From Akanthomyces muscarius (lineage: Eukaryota > Ascomycota > Sordariomycetes > Hypocreales > Cordycipitaceae), in the NCBI RefSeq assembly GCF_028009165.1, contig NC_079242.1, forward strand, positions 3,472,001 to 3,536,000: a stretch of 64,000 bases of DNA, written 5' to 3'. A model generated the notes under the pieces. It made no database searches and was not told the DNA's origin. It saw nothing but the letters and a program-made list of their open reading frames with translations. Position 1 is the first letter of the stretch. Every line of letters starts with the position of its first letter. Shown here in pieces: positions 36,181 to 47,200 of the stretch. The position numbers and the translations under genes are program-made.

Positions 36181-38969
36181 ATGAAGGAGTTTCCTCGCAA
36201 GTTCTTGAGCCTTCGGGACAAGAGCTCCTCGCACAGCAGAAGCAAATCGGCGCCGCCTTCCAAGGTGAGCTTCGTGCCCTCTGTTTACCCGGTGACTGGC
36301 CGGCCTCGATGCTAATGGTTTCCTCAAGAGCCGACCCCGATCGACCGAGGCTTTCTTAGCTTTATTCAGCCGCGATGCCAAATCAAAGGATACTGTCGAC
36401 AAGGCTGAAGAAGATGCCAAGGTAAATCATACAATATCGCGCCGCGATAGCCTCCAGAAATTAGCCCTCTAACAGTCTCTAGGTTGAGGAGATCCTCCGC
36501 CGCCTCGACGAACTCAACATCACCAACGTCAGCAGTGAACATATCAGAGGCATGCTCGGTACCCGATTCGGCGACGGCGACGCCAAAGATGCTGCTGAAT
36601 TCATCAACATCGAACAGAAATCCGCTGCCGGTACAATTGTTCCATACAATCCCAACGTACAGATGCTCGGCGCTGAAAACCGCGGCGGTGTCACTTGCTA
36701 CCTCGACGCTCTCCTCTTTTCCATGTTTTGCAAGTTGGATGCTTTTGAAGGCATGTTGAAAGCTGAATTCCCAGTTGGCGACCCAAAGGCAAAGCTCGTC
36801 AATCTGCTGCGGGTGTGGGTCAACCTGCTTCGGTCTGGCAAACTCATTAACGTTGATCTGGTAAGCAGCCATCAGCACAGTGTATAAGCTATGCGCACTA
36901 CATCACGCTAATGTGTTGAACAGACACGATTAATTCAAGAAGCTATGGGTGACAGCGGCTGGCCAGACGCCCGTTTATTGGAACAACAGGACACATCTGA
37001 AGCGTTTGCATTTCTCACTGAGACCCTCCAACTCCCACTACTATCCTTACAAGTCGATCTTTTCCATCAAGGGAGGAAGGATAAGGATGACCACAAGGTT
37101 GTCTACGAGCGGCTACTAAATTTGGCCGTCCCGGAAGACGCTGATGGCAAAGGCATCAGGCTAGAGGACTGTATTGAAGAGTACTTCAACGCTCAGGTCG
37201 ATGTTCTGCGGGATAGTGAAGAGGCCAAGAAATCGTATTCCGAAGACAAGGGGCCTGATACCCCTACTCTTGTCCACCGAAACACGCTACGGCTTGTTCG
37301 AGATGAAGATAACGGTGCATCCACAAGCCTAAGTGCCTCTCCGTCGGATCTGTCACCTCTGCACCAATTCCCCAGCCAGACATCGATTGCAAGCGACTTT
37401 CCCGCCCTTGAGCGACCAGCTACGTCTACAGGCGTGTCTTCAGACGAAGTGCCCAAGATTGAGACCCCCACCATGCCAAAGAGGCTGTCATTGAGGCACA
37501 GATCTGCCAGCGTTATCCAAAGGGTTGTTCTCGATGCAGACGGGAAGCCAAGAATCACAGATGCCGAAGACGCTCGTAAGCCACGGCGAAAAGGCTCCGT
37601 GGTCGTCAAGGCCGTGACGATACCTGCTTGGCAATTCTTTCGGCTTATTCGTAAGTTTGCTCTGACATCATTAAAATCCCTAGTGAGAATAAGGCTGACC
37701 TTCACAGCTTGGAATGCTGTTCGAACAAACGAGCCTCGCAGTAATTCCGAAGTCGTGCTCAATTTCGAACAGCGCCCTGTCGTTGGCATCTGCCTAAAGC
37801 GCTATGCCATGACAGAGTCTGGACAGCCAAACAGACTCAACACCTATATTGACATTCCCGATAGTCTGCGTCTACCACACTTCATGCTCGCCGACGGCGC
37901 TAGCACGCAGACTGATGATTCCTTCTCAGCTCCAGACTTCAAGCTTGTGCTACAATCAGTCATCTGTCACCGTGGTGACTCCCTTCAAAGCGGACACTAT
38001 ATTTCGTTTGCGAGAGCGGCACCCAAGGTTCTCACATCCAACAGACGGCATAACTTCGATCCGCCCCCGGATTATGAAGAAGCTCAATGGGTGAAATTTG
38101 ATGATCTAGAAGAACCCCGTGTCACCTATGTCGACAACATCAAGAAGTCTCTCACCGAAGAGATGCCCTATCTGCTCTTCTACCAGGTTGTGCCCATGGT
38201 CGAATTGGCCTGCCCTTCAACAGATGGCACGGCCACGGGTCCGCCATCTTACCAGGAATCTAAGAATAGCCTGGAGATGCAGATATCACAAGCGGCGACC
38301 GATGGCAGCCTCTCTTTCCCGAGCAAGCCTCCCAGTATTCGCCTATCTATGGACAATGAGCGGCCAACGGTTGAGGCCTTTGATAGGTCGGCGCGACCAT
38401 CAGTTTCTGGCTCCGTGCCGGCCGACTCTCGTCGCGATAGCGCCATCTTTACTGCTTCTTCCGCTGCTACTCCGATCATGACACCAGCTCGCACGCCAGA
38501 GGCCAGTTCTCCCATACTATCACCAAGCGACAACAAGACGCCCCGCCTCTCGCGCGCGGCATCCCGCTTTAACCTCGGTCGCCAAAGCCGACCAACCAGT
38601 CAGTCGGGCGAGGGTCGTATTAGTCTGACGATTTCTCGTCTTGGTGGCCTCATGAAGCAGAATAGGGAGGCTTTACCTGGTACTGAAACTGGCGATGAAA
38701 GAGGAACGACTCCTCTAGGCTCGCCTTCGCCGAGGAATGCTAGTTTCGAAGTCTTTCGCAATGTGGACGGCCACCAGCACCACCCACCTTCGACAGCCAA
38801 CACGGCTACGACGGCTGCCACGGCCGGTACCTCCACCAGCGCTCTAGAACCGGAACCAAAGATTCAGCGTAACAAGTCGAGACGCAAGAGCAAGTCGCGA
38901 GAGAAGACCTTCAAGCCAGGAAAGCAAAAGGACAGCTCGCAGCCTGATCGTGAATGCGTTCTGATGTAA
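36181..38969 (+). CDS. USP/UCH-type ubiquitin hydrolase with C-terminal CAAX box
   Basis: Five exons, 36181-36264, 36329-36421, 36483-36860, 36924-37650 and 37708-38969, encode 847 aa. The enzyme would remove ubiquitin from proteins (peptidase family C19). The Cys box is GGVTCYLDALLFSMF with catalytic Cys131. LLEQQDTSEAFAFL follows as the QQD box, and the His box is CHRGDSLQSGHYISFAR with His524. A YLLFYQV end of the catalytic domain comes near residue 590. A Ser/Arg-rich, phospho-bait-like region of ~190 residues sits between the Cys and His boxes. The C-terminal 250 residues are disordered and end in a Lys/Arg-rich stretch and CVLM, a textbook farnesylation CAAX box. The fourth intron (37651-37707) is 57 nt, in frame and stop-free, so retention would add 19 residues. 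Confidence 0.9.
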
Positions 38970-40006
38970 CAGTCGAAATACATCACAAACTTTGATGAAC
39001 TATTATGAAAACTTAGCGGCGCTTCTGTTATAAGTTTGGCTATTTTAAAATGATTAGAAGGGACCAAGAGGAGGATTTGCTGCTTTTTGGATAGATACCA
39101 TCGAGGTGCAAGTTTTGGGGGCTCTAGAGCATTGTCTTCCTTTTTCTTGTTTTCCATCTGCGCCATTCCCACACAATTTGGATACCAAACTTGACTCCTG
39201 GCACCTAAGCACGGAAAAAGACTATTGGTTTCCAGCTCATACGGGCACGGCCGGGCAACCATTCCATCATTGTTGGTTGTTTGCCTTCGTTTCCATAAGT
39301 AGCATTTACAGACTTTACCAAGCATGACTCGTATCCTGCCTGTAAATACACATTGTTTTGACAAATTCAGAAGGGGGAATTAACGTATTCATTGAATCTT
39401 TCTATAAAAATTTCTGCGTTTTGTGGCATTTTTTTCTCTTCATCCAGCCCTTTTTTTTCACCTCCTTTTGCCCTCCGTAAGTTCTTGTACAGTAATCGAT
39501 GCCAGCTTTTACATCGGATCAAAATCCTTCCTCTCTGAAACGAGGACAACTAAAAAATATGCCAACAAATATGCCTTTTCCCCCCACGTAGGCCCTTCTT
39601 CTCCCTTTTGCTTCTTTCGCTGGAGTGAGAAGAGGAATGAGGCAAAGATGGAGAAGGAAAGAGGAGTATAATATACACGGGTCGAGCGAATTCGACCCTG
39701 ACCGCATGACAGAGGGAATCCCCGCGCCGCCCAAAAGTCTATTTTAAAAAAAAGATGATGAAAACGTCCGTATGCAAGTGCCCAAAGCAGTAGAAAAAAG
39801 CGAGGAGCCATCATTCGTTACTAAAAGCACAAGGTGATGGGGGGGTAAAGTAGTTAAAACAACAAGGGAAGAAGGATGGGCAGCCTCGCCTCTCTCGCGG
39901 CTTTCGGTTTTACTGGGATTGTCGATTCTCTTTTTTTTCGTCACAGTAGAGTCGAGGTATCGCTGCGTTGGGGACGGCTACCATTGGGAGTCGACATGGC
40001 CTTTAT
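38970..40006. other. Convergent 3' region, USP gene / tom40
   Basis: About 1 kb, AT-rich with T-runs, non-coding. A perfect 7-bp hairpin lies at 39679-39698. I see no gene. Confidence 0.55.
39679..39698. repeat. Short perfect inverted repeat
   Basis: GGGTCGA and TCGACCC flank a 6-nt loop, between the 3' ends of two convergent genes. It could form a small hairpin in either transcript. The role is unknown. Confidence 0.5.
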
Positions 40007-41134
40007 TTAAAAGGGAATGTTGGGGGCGTTCTGGGTGAGCGCCTCCTGCTGGTCCTGGAGCTCCTCAGGAGCGGCCTCGATGGACACGGCGAGGCCGAGC
40101 TTGGCTTGTTGCGTGAAGTGGTCAATGTCGGCAGCAAAGGTCATCATGACGGGAGGGGCAACACGCTTCTCGAGCAGGCAGCTCAGCTTGCCGTTCGAGT
40201 CGGCCTGGGCGCGGAAGGTCGACATGCGGAAGTCGTACTTGAGACCGACGGAGGTGACACCCTCCTTCTGCAGACCACCGCCCATCATGCCCGCAGAAGG
40301 CACGAGGCCGAGCGTCAGGTCGACACCAGCCTGGACGCGCTCAGAGATCTTTTTCCAGAAAGAGGTGTTGAGAGTGCCCATGGCAGCCTGGAGCTGAGCG
40401 GTGGCGACCCAGTCGAGAGACTTGTATCGGGCGCAGTAGGAAACGGCGGTTTCGGGGCCCTGGCCAAGCGAGGGGCGCTGCCAGACAGTCTCGAGGCCGA
40501 GCGCAAGCTTGGGGGTGACGGACTGCAGGTAGCTGCCGATGAAGATGCCGGTCATGCCGCCCTGGAGGAAGGAAGGGTTGAGCATCTTGAGGTTGGCGCT
40601 GAAGTCGTTGCCCATGTATTCGTGCTCGAACTGGGCCATGTCCTGGTTATCGGGCGACATGGAGGCCTGGACCTTGGAGATGAGCCTGTCCGACCATCGG
40701 AGGTTGAAGCGGCCGGAGACGGAACCCTCGTTGTCGACGTTGGCTTGGCAGAAGACCTGGATAATCGAAGCGTGAGCAATAAAGGCGCAGAGCAGAGGGA
40801 GTGTGTCAAGACGGGATCAACTCACGTTGGAGGTGCCGTACATGGCGGCAAAGGTGTAGGGGTTGAGCTTCTCGCCCATGGCGAAGCCGTGCGACACCTG
40901 GAACAGCGGAGACATGCTGAAGGCCTTGGTGAGGTCGGCGCGGACGCCGGTGAACATGTGGTTGGTGAGGAAGACATCGCGCTGGACCTCCTTACTCAGG
41001 TGCTCTATCGTGCCGGGGTTGGCCAGGCCGAGCTTGGCGCGGCGCTCTGAAAAGGAGTTGAGCGCATCGCCGAGGGTGAGCGCAATGGGGTTTCCAAAGA
41101 GGATGGAGCGCAGCGACTCGACTGCAGCGGCCAT
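40007..41134 (-). CDS. tom40: Mitochondrial import channel Tom40
   Basis: Two minus-strand exons, 41134-40826 and 40756-40007, encode 352 aa; the 69-nt intron (GTGAGT...CCAG) is in phase 0. Tom40 is the beta-barrel pore of the TOM complex in the mitochondrial outer membrane. The sequence opens with the fungal N-terminal segment and [20 protein letters not shown], then [15 protein letters not shown] series of alternating beta strands of the Porin_3 type follows. The C-terminal KLGLAVSI fits the beta-signal (polar-x-Gly-x-x-hydrophobic-x-hydrophobic) recognised by the SAM complex. Length matches known fungal Tom40. The gene is divergent from the fructose-2,6-bisphosphate kinase gene. Confidence 0.96.
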
Positions 41135-42189
41135 TGTGAGCTGGTGTTGGACGAAACGTGGTAAGAAATAAAGCGACGACGGCCGATTCGATCAAAGGGG
41201 AAATGCGCGGAAAACCAAGGAAAGAAGCCGGAGCCCACGATGCAACGCTGGGAGAAAGAGGATAAAATACAAGTCCACGAGGCCTAGGCCACTAGAAGAG
41301 CTAGAGAATGGCAACAATGGACTTTTTGTTTTTTCGTTTGCCGCCGGATGGTCGAAGGGGCAGGGGCGGATGGGCGAAGCTCGGATCAGTTATTCAATTA
41401 GGGAGAGCGACGAGAGCAGGAGAATAATTTTCAGCGGCCCCGGGCTGCTGGCGTTTTGGTGAGTAAAAGGTGGCTCCCCAGAGCTGATGACGGCTGGACG
41501 CGCCACACTGTGGATGAGCTGCTGCTTTGAAAGTCGGCCTCCAGAATGTTCCGCTCCGGGGAATGAGAGCTGTGGCTGGGCACGTGCTATTGACACAAAA
41601 GCAGCACAGATGCAGGGTGCACACCAACTACGATGAACTGCGAAATAATGTATGAGGACATGCTTTAGTCTGATTCCATGCCTATACTCTCTGCTTGAAT
41701 ATCTTCACTACCAAGCTTAACTGGCTTTTCCCAAGGTGCTGTCATCCCTTGTGACTACGACGTTCTGTCTGAGAAGCTTACCTAATGGCTTGGACCCGCC
41801 AAAATCTACCATGATTGCGATTGGCCAAAGCCGAGATCTTGGATCATCACGCGGTAGAGCAGCTTACCCTGGATAGCCGAGCAAACGGTGCATGCTTGCT
41901 TCTGTCCTATGATCTTTTTGTCTCTCCGTCAGTGGGACAAATCCGCGTTTTTGTGCTCTCGATATTTATTTGAGCAGATTAATAGGCCTTGTTGATACCC
42001 GTACAATTCATTTCCCTTGGCCAAGACTGGGCTGCTGCAAGTGACGATAAGCCGCTGTCATCCCGCACCCCACCAACGAGACACAGCAACGCCGTTTCTT
42101 TTTGGCTGTGCAACGGTGGCGGTAAACCTAACCTGCCATTGTCAAACAACAGCCCGCCGTTGGATCTCGCCTCACTGGCTCTTCTCAAA
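41135..42189. promoter_or_regulatory. Divergent tom40 / 6PF2K promoter region
   Basis: 1.05 kb with no supported gene. An inverted CCAAT (ATTGG) occurs at 41820-41824. Short frames here lack any family resemblance. Confidence 0.5.
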
Positions 42190-44264
42190 ATGGACACATT
42201 ATTGTACGTTGAACACTTGGCCAACAGCCATCTCGGCCGTCACATCCCGCCACTTGCGCCGCGGCTTGTGCACAGCTATCGGAGCAACTCGTGTGGGGTG
42301 ATGCTGCGACCTAGAACCGACGACAAACACATGCTAACCGACACAGAACCGCCGAGATTGCGGCAAATGCACCCCGATACCGTCGAAAGAGCTCGACTTT
42401 CATTGACGGCATCCATGATGTGACCGAAGACTCCAACATGGCCCCGGCCCAGCTCTACAGCACCATGTCTGGCCGACTGTTCCACTCGGGCCGGATAGCC
42501 ATTGTCATGGTTGGACCTCCTGCCAGAGGAAAGACGTAAGAGCTCCCAGGTAATTAAACTTGTCTCCCGACTGACCATCAAAGCCACGTCTGCGTGTCGC
42601 TAGCTCGCTACCTTTCGTGGCTAGGTGTCAAGACGCGCATCTTCCACCTGGGCGACTATCGACGAGCCACTATTGGTCCAGAAAGCGCCGTTCCGAAAGA
42701 CTACTTCTTCCCAGACGCCTCTCCGGAATCGGTCATCCTTCGTCAGAAGATCCTGAAAAAGTGTCGCGAGGATATTTACGGCTGGCTCAACCACGAGAAC
42801 GGCCAGGTCGCCATCTACGACGCTGTCAACCCGACAGCAAGCGGTCGCCGCTCCTTGGCAAAGGAACTGGCCAAGCATGACGTCCAAGTAAGCGAAGGGA
42901 GACATGACCCAAAGGCCAGCTTGCTGACAATTCTAGACACTGTTCATCGAATCGTTTGTTGATGACGAGCGCATTCTGCGGGAAAATGCCAGAAACGTCA
43001 AGATCTCATCGCCAGATGTATGTATTTACTCGGTCCCATGCATGCTACCAGACTAACACAATGAAGTTTGCTGGCATGGATCCCGACGAGGCTGCCCAGC
43101 TCTATCTGAAGCGAATTGAAGTTCGAATTCCTGTGTTCGAAACCATGGACGAGGAAGAGCTCAACTACATCAAAATGATCAACGCCGGCCAAAAGTTCTT
43201 CTACAACAATGTCAACTTCAGCTACCTCTCTCACCGAATCGTCTTCTATCTCACTAATCTCCATATCAAGGCCCGTAAGACCTTTTTTGTCCGCGCGGGC
43301 ACCACGACCGACGAAGACTCGCTGCGCGCAGACGCCCCGCTGTCCGAAGCCGGCCGTACATACGCAAAGAAGATGACGGAGACGATACTCAAGCACCGCG
43401 AGCAGGAGCATGCAGAAACTGGCGAGAACCTAGCTTCGCTGCCGCCGCTGACGGTGTGGACTTCGACTCGACTACGCACCATCCAAACCGCAGACACCCT
43501 GAGGGAGATGAATTACAAAGTCCGTCAGAGATCGCAGATGAGCCAGCTCAACCCTGGCATCTGCGAGAAGATGTCAGAGCGCGTTATTCGCAAACTGTAC
43601 CCCGAAGAAGTTGAAAAGCATGAAGTTGATCCATATCACCACCGGTATCCCCGCGCCGAGGTACGTCACCCCCATCATTACCACATCATTACCACATCAT
43701 TACCACATCATACAAACATAAGCTCATCATCTGTTTCGATAGTCATATCACGATCTCGCTGTGCGTCTTGAGCCCATCATTCTCGAGCTCGAGCGGGAGC
43801 AAAACGACCTGCTCATCATCGCGCACGAGTCGGTCTTGCGCGTCCTCTACGCCTACCTCATGCACTGCTCGACCGTCGAGATCCCCGCGCTGCGCTTCCC
43901 GCGCGACGAAATCATCGAAATCATCCCCGCCGCGTACCAGAACGAGGCACGCCGCATCCACATCCCTGGCCTCGACCCGGAGATGATCCCCGGCTCACCC
44001 GACGGCATGAAGCTCCTCGCCGCCGGCAGCAGCGTCCCGCCCAGCGGATCGGCGAGCCGCCCGGACAGCCTGCCCGCGAGCGGTCAGATGACGCCCCTGG
44101 CGGGTGTGGTGGCCGCCGCGGTGGCAACGTCGTCGACGGCAGGCCCTATCGAGACGACGACGACAGCGACGACGACCTCTGCGCCCCTGGAGCAGCGGGC
44201 ACCAGAAAAGGTCATCAACAAGTCCAAGGAGACGGTCGCTGACAAGCTTGATGACGAGGACTAG
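42190..44264 (+). CDS. 6-phosphofructo-2-kinase with inactive bisphosphatase domain
   Basis: Six exons, 42190-42203 (14 nt), 42347-42535, 42584-42887, 42937-43017, 43067-43660 and 43743-44264, encode 567 aa. The kinase half makes fructose 2,6-bisphosphate, the allosteric activator of phosphofructokinase. Its Walker A loop GPPARGKT (61-68) and kinase signatures ARYLSWLGVKTRIFHLGDYR and NVNFSYLSHRIVFYLTN are intact. In the phosphatase half the catalytic RHG is R272-A273-G274, followed by TTTDEDSLRADAPLSEAG. The IDAGVCEG block with its catalytic Glu reads LNPGICEK. The later HESVLR is kept. The protein should therefore be kinase-only, like yeast Pfk26. A ~100-residue Ser/Thr/Ala-rich tail follows. 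The 42190 start has an AAAATGG context; the tiny first exon is inferred from splice phase. Confidence 0.92.
43674..43706 (+). repeat. Three 11-bp tandem repeats inside an intron
   Basis: ATCATTACCAC is repeated three times and followed by a partial copy, within intron 5 of the 6PF2K gene. Copy number may vary between strains without touching the coding sequence. Confidence 0.85.
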
Positions 44265-47200
44265 AGCATGGCGGCGGAGAACATGCAAAAGGGGTCTCCT
44301 ACCTGGACATGGGTTATGTGTCATGTGCATGAAAAGAGATTTCAACTTTTTTTTTTGGCTGTGTCCTCTGGCTGAAGGTTGTCGTAGTACAGATATTGTA
44401 AGACGACAACAACTCGCATGGCGAACATCTTCTTACGATGGAATTTGTTCTCCCGACGAATCAAGTCATGGTTTTCGTTATCGTTGCTGCTTCGATAGAA
44501 ATACTTGTTTTGTCCAGTACTGCATAAATCAGAGTTCTCCTTTTTATTCCTCTTCCAACTCAGCTGTCTTGGATATCTACCCGTTACTTTCTCTTTCAGG
44601 TTACACCCGAGATGTACGTGTGCGCAGCTGCCACCTTGCCACCGTTGTGACACATCCATTTTCATTCTTAAAATTTTTTTCAAGCCATGTGAGGTAACTT
44701 TCCCAATTGGTAATGAAAGACAATAGGCCCGGAGAAAAGAAAAGCGCAAAGGATTCGGATTACACTTCAACCCCCCCTTTTCCCCCCTAATCTAGCAAGA
44801 CGTGCATGCAGGGGGAGGGTTTGAACAACGAAGGCAACACTGCATGATGTGCAGCAGGGGAAACGGGCCATGTGAGCATGATATTACCGGGCTTGCGTGG
44901 CGCCGGTCTGGTAGTTAGCGTGCCGGAAAGCTGGCGAGTTGTAGAAAGTGAAGCCGTCGGTTACACGGAGGGTGAATCATGGCGCTGAATATTGAGGCTC
45001 CGCGAGCCAAGTGGGTATTCGCGATGCTGTGAGATAAGTTGGCAAGCCCAGTCTCGGCAGCAGGGGTCTCAGTCCTAAACAAGTTAAATCTTTCTTGTTT
45101 TCATAGTGCTGTGTGCGCTGTCATCATGTACATGACGATACGAAGCTCGGGTCCAAGGAGGTACCGGGCGGCCTGCAAGTTTTGGACAGCCACGTGCTCG
45201 CGTGATTCGAGACATTGGTTATTCGTCTGCTAATATAACGGCTAATATCATCGCCGCCGTTGTCAATTGGCAATATTACAACGACAGGGGCGCAGATATT
45301 GACTGGGAGAATGATGAAAGATGGCCTCGAAGAGCTAAAGTTGGAGCTTAGACCAACACGAGCAGGGGAAACTTTCCAGGTCCCAATACCCGTACAGGCC
45401 TAGATGCTCTAGTGATGTGCTGCCTGTGCACCATAGCTCACGAATCCTTCCCAAGCACCCAAGCAACTGGCCTGAGACAGGTCAGAAAAAGTGGCTCGAG
45501 GCTGTGCGCACCCATGCGTCGATTCAAGGCTTGCTCCTTTAAAAAGAATTGAGGCATCACAAGATCAGGAACGGCGGCAGGGGTCATGGGTTAGGGTGGT
45601 GCGGCGCCGACTTCGTTGAGTGGATGAAAAGGGGGGCTTGGCGTGTCTGTTGCACATCAGTATGAATTCGCGGGCGTTTTATTGCATGGCCTGCAATTCA
45701 TCAGCTGCTTTGGTGGTGGCGCCGCCATGGTCGGTCGTCCGGCGGCCGGTCCTGCAGCCAGCAAGAAGTTGGTTGGTCGGCGTGAGGCTGATCACGCCTC
45801 AATTGAGGCAGCGCCAGTTGTACTTCACCATTACTGTTCGCCCAGCCTGACTAGCCGCTGCCAAACAACGTATCAGCAGTGATCAAACTGTGCGCCTTTT
45901 CAACCGAACAAAGTATGATGGCTTCACCCCAGACCTCCTGTTTGGAATAAGCTCGTCAGGATTAGCAACGGCTCGCACAACAATGTCCTCAAGTCCGGCT
46001 GCACTGCGGAGGCCCGGCGCGCTCACCACGGAGAGTGGACAAATGGAGCCGGCTGCAGCGGTCGCACACGTTGTAGGCCGCATTTCCGGCCGCATGACAC
46101 AGGGCACTCTGCAGGTTTGCAGATGAGATACAATCTAACGCCGAAGATGAGGCTCCATGTCTTGCCTCGTTTTTGACAGCCCTTGGACCAGCCCTTGACC
46201 ACATGTGCCCTTGCGCATATATCCCTTGAAATTGGGCAGAACCGGTTGATTTTGTTGCCAGCAGTTGAGGCACTGTTGGTGCGATTTGCTAACCATTACA
46301 TGGCTTGAATGAGACCCTTGCTAGAAACCTAGGTAGGGAGGGTGTGTGATGCCGTCCATTTCGCTACAGGCGTGTCGTGTGCAGCGACCAACCATGCCTT
46401 GGACGCGGGCTAAGTACAGTGGTCATGCCAGGCCAGCCATTCGGGTATAAGCCATATCAAGCACACTATTTCGGTGACTCGTCAACGCCACCCTGGTTCG
46501 TGTGTCTGCAACACCGGTCGTGGCCAATCGAGATTTAGCAAGTCGGCAGCCTAGCGTTATTGGTATCATGTCGGCAGGCCCCTACTTCGCCGCGGTGCAC
46601 GGCGATGCGTCTGTTGAGGCATTTTTTGGCATTCTGCCTTGCTTCCCATGTCTGCAGGTGAATCAACTGCATCACTACAGTGATCATTATTGGCACAGAG
46701 CTGTCACGATCAAAAAGCCATGTCGTCAACACAAGACCAGAGGGTCGCAATCGAACAAGTGGAGGACGAAATAAGGAACCCAAACATGGTAAGTTAGCGT
46801 TGTGGTGGGTCCGGCAAGCCGCTAGGCTGGTTGACTCGCTGAGGCAAGCAAGGATGGAAGACAACAGGCGAGCCGTTCGTTCTGCAATCAAGGACAGGAG
46901 CAGCAATTGCAATGGCGGTGGCAATTCGACAGCAGCCCAAAGGCAGTAGCTTGTCATGGCGTCGTCAATGGCTTCGATTTAGACACAGGTCCGTCGGAGG
47001 GGCGGCCACCATCACTGACATGACATTGCTGACAAAAGAAGCATCGTGGTAGGCATTCCCTGGTCCTGCGTCTCACAACGGCATGGCCGTCTGGCAACTG
47101 CCATTTATTAGCGAATCTGGACCGATTTCAGCGAGCGTAAGCTGGCCAGGCACGACAGTTTCGGGCCAAAGACGTACGACGCATCTTTTGATCAGATGGT

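Noticed and set aside
39968..41050. 360-codon open frame antisense to tom40
   Set aside because: Gly/Glu/Val/His-rich shadow running across the tom40 intron. No homology is recognised and the sense gene is complete.
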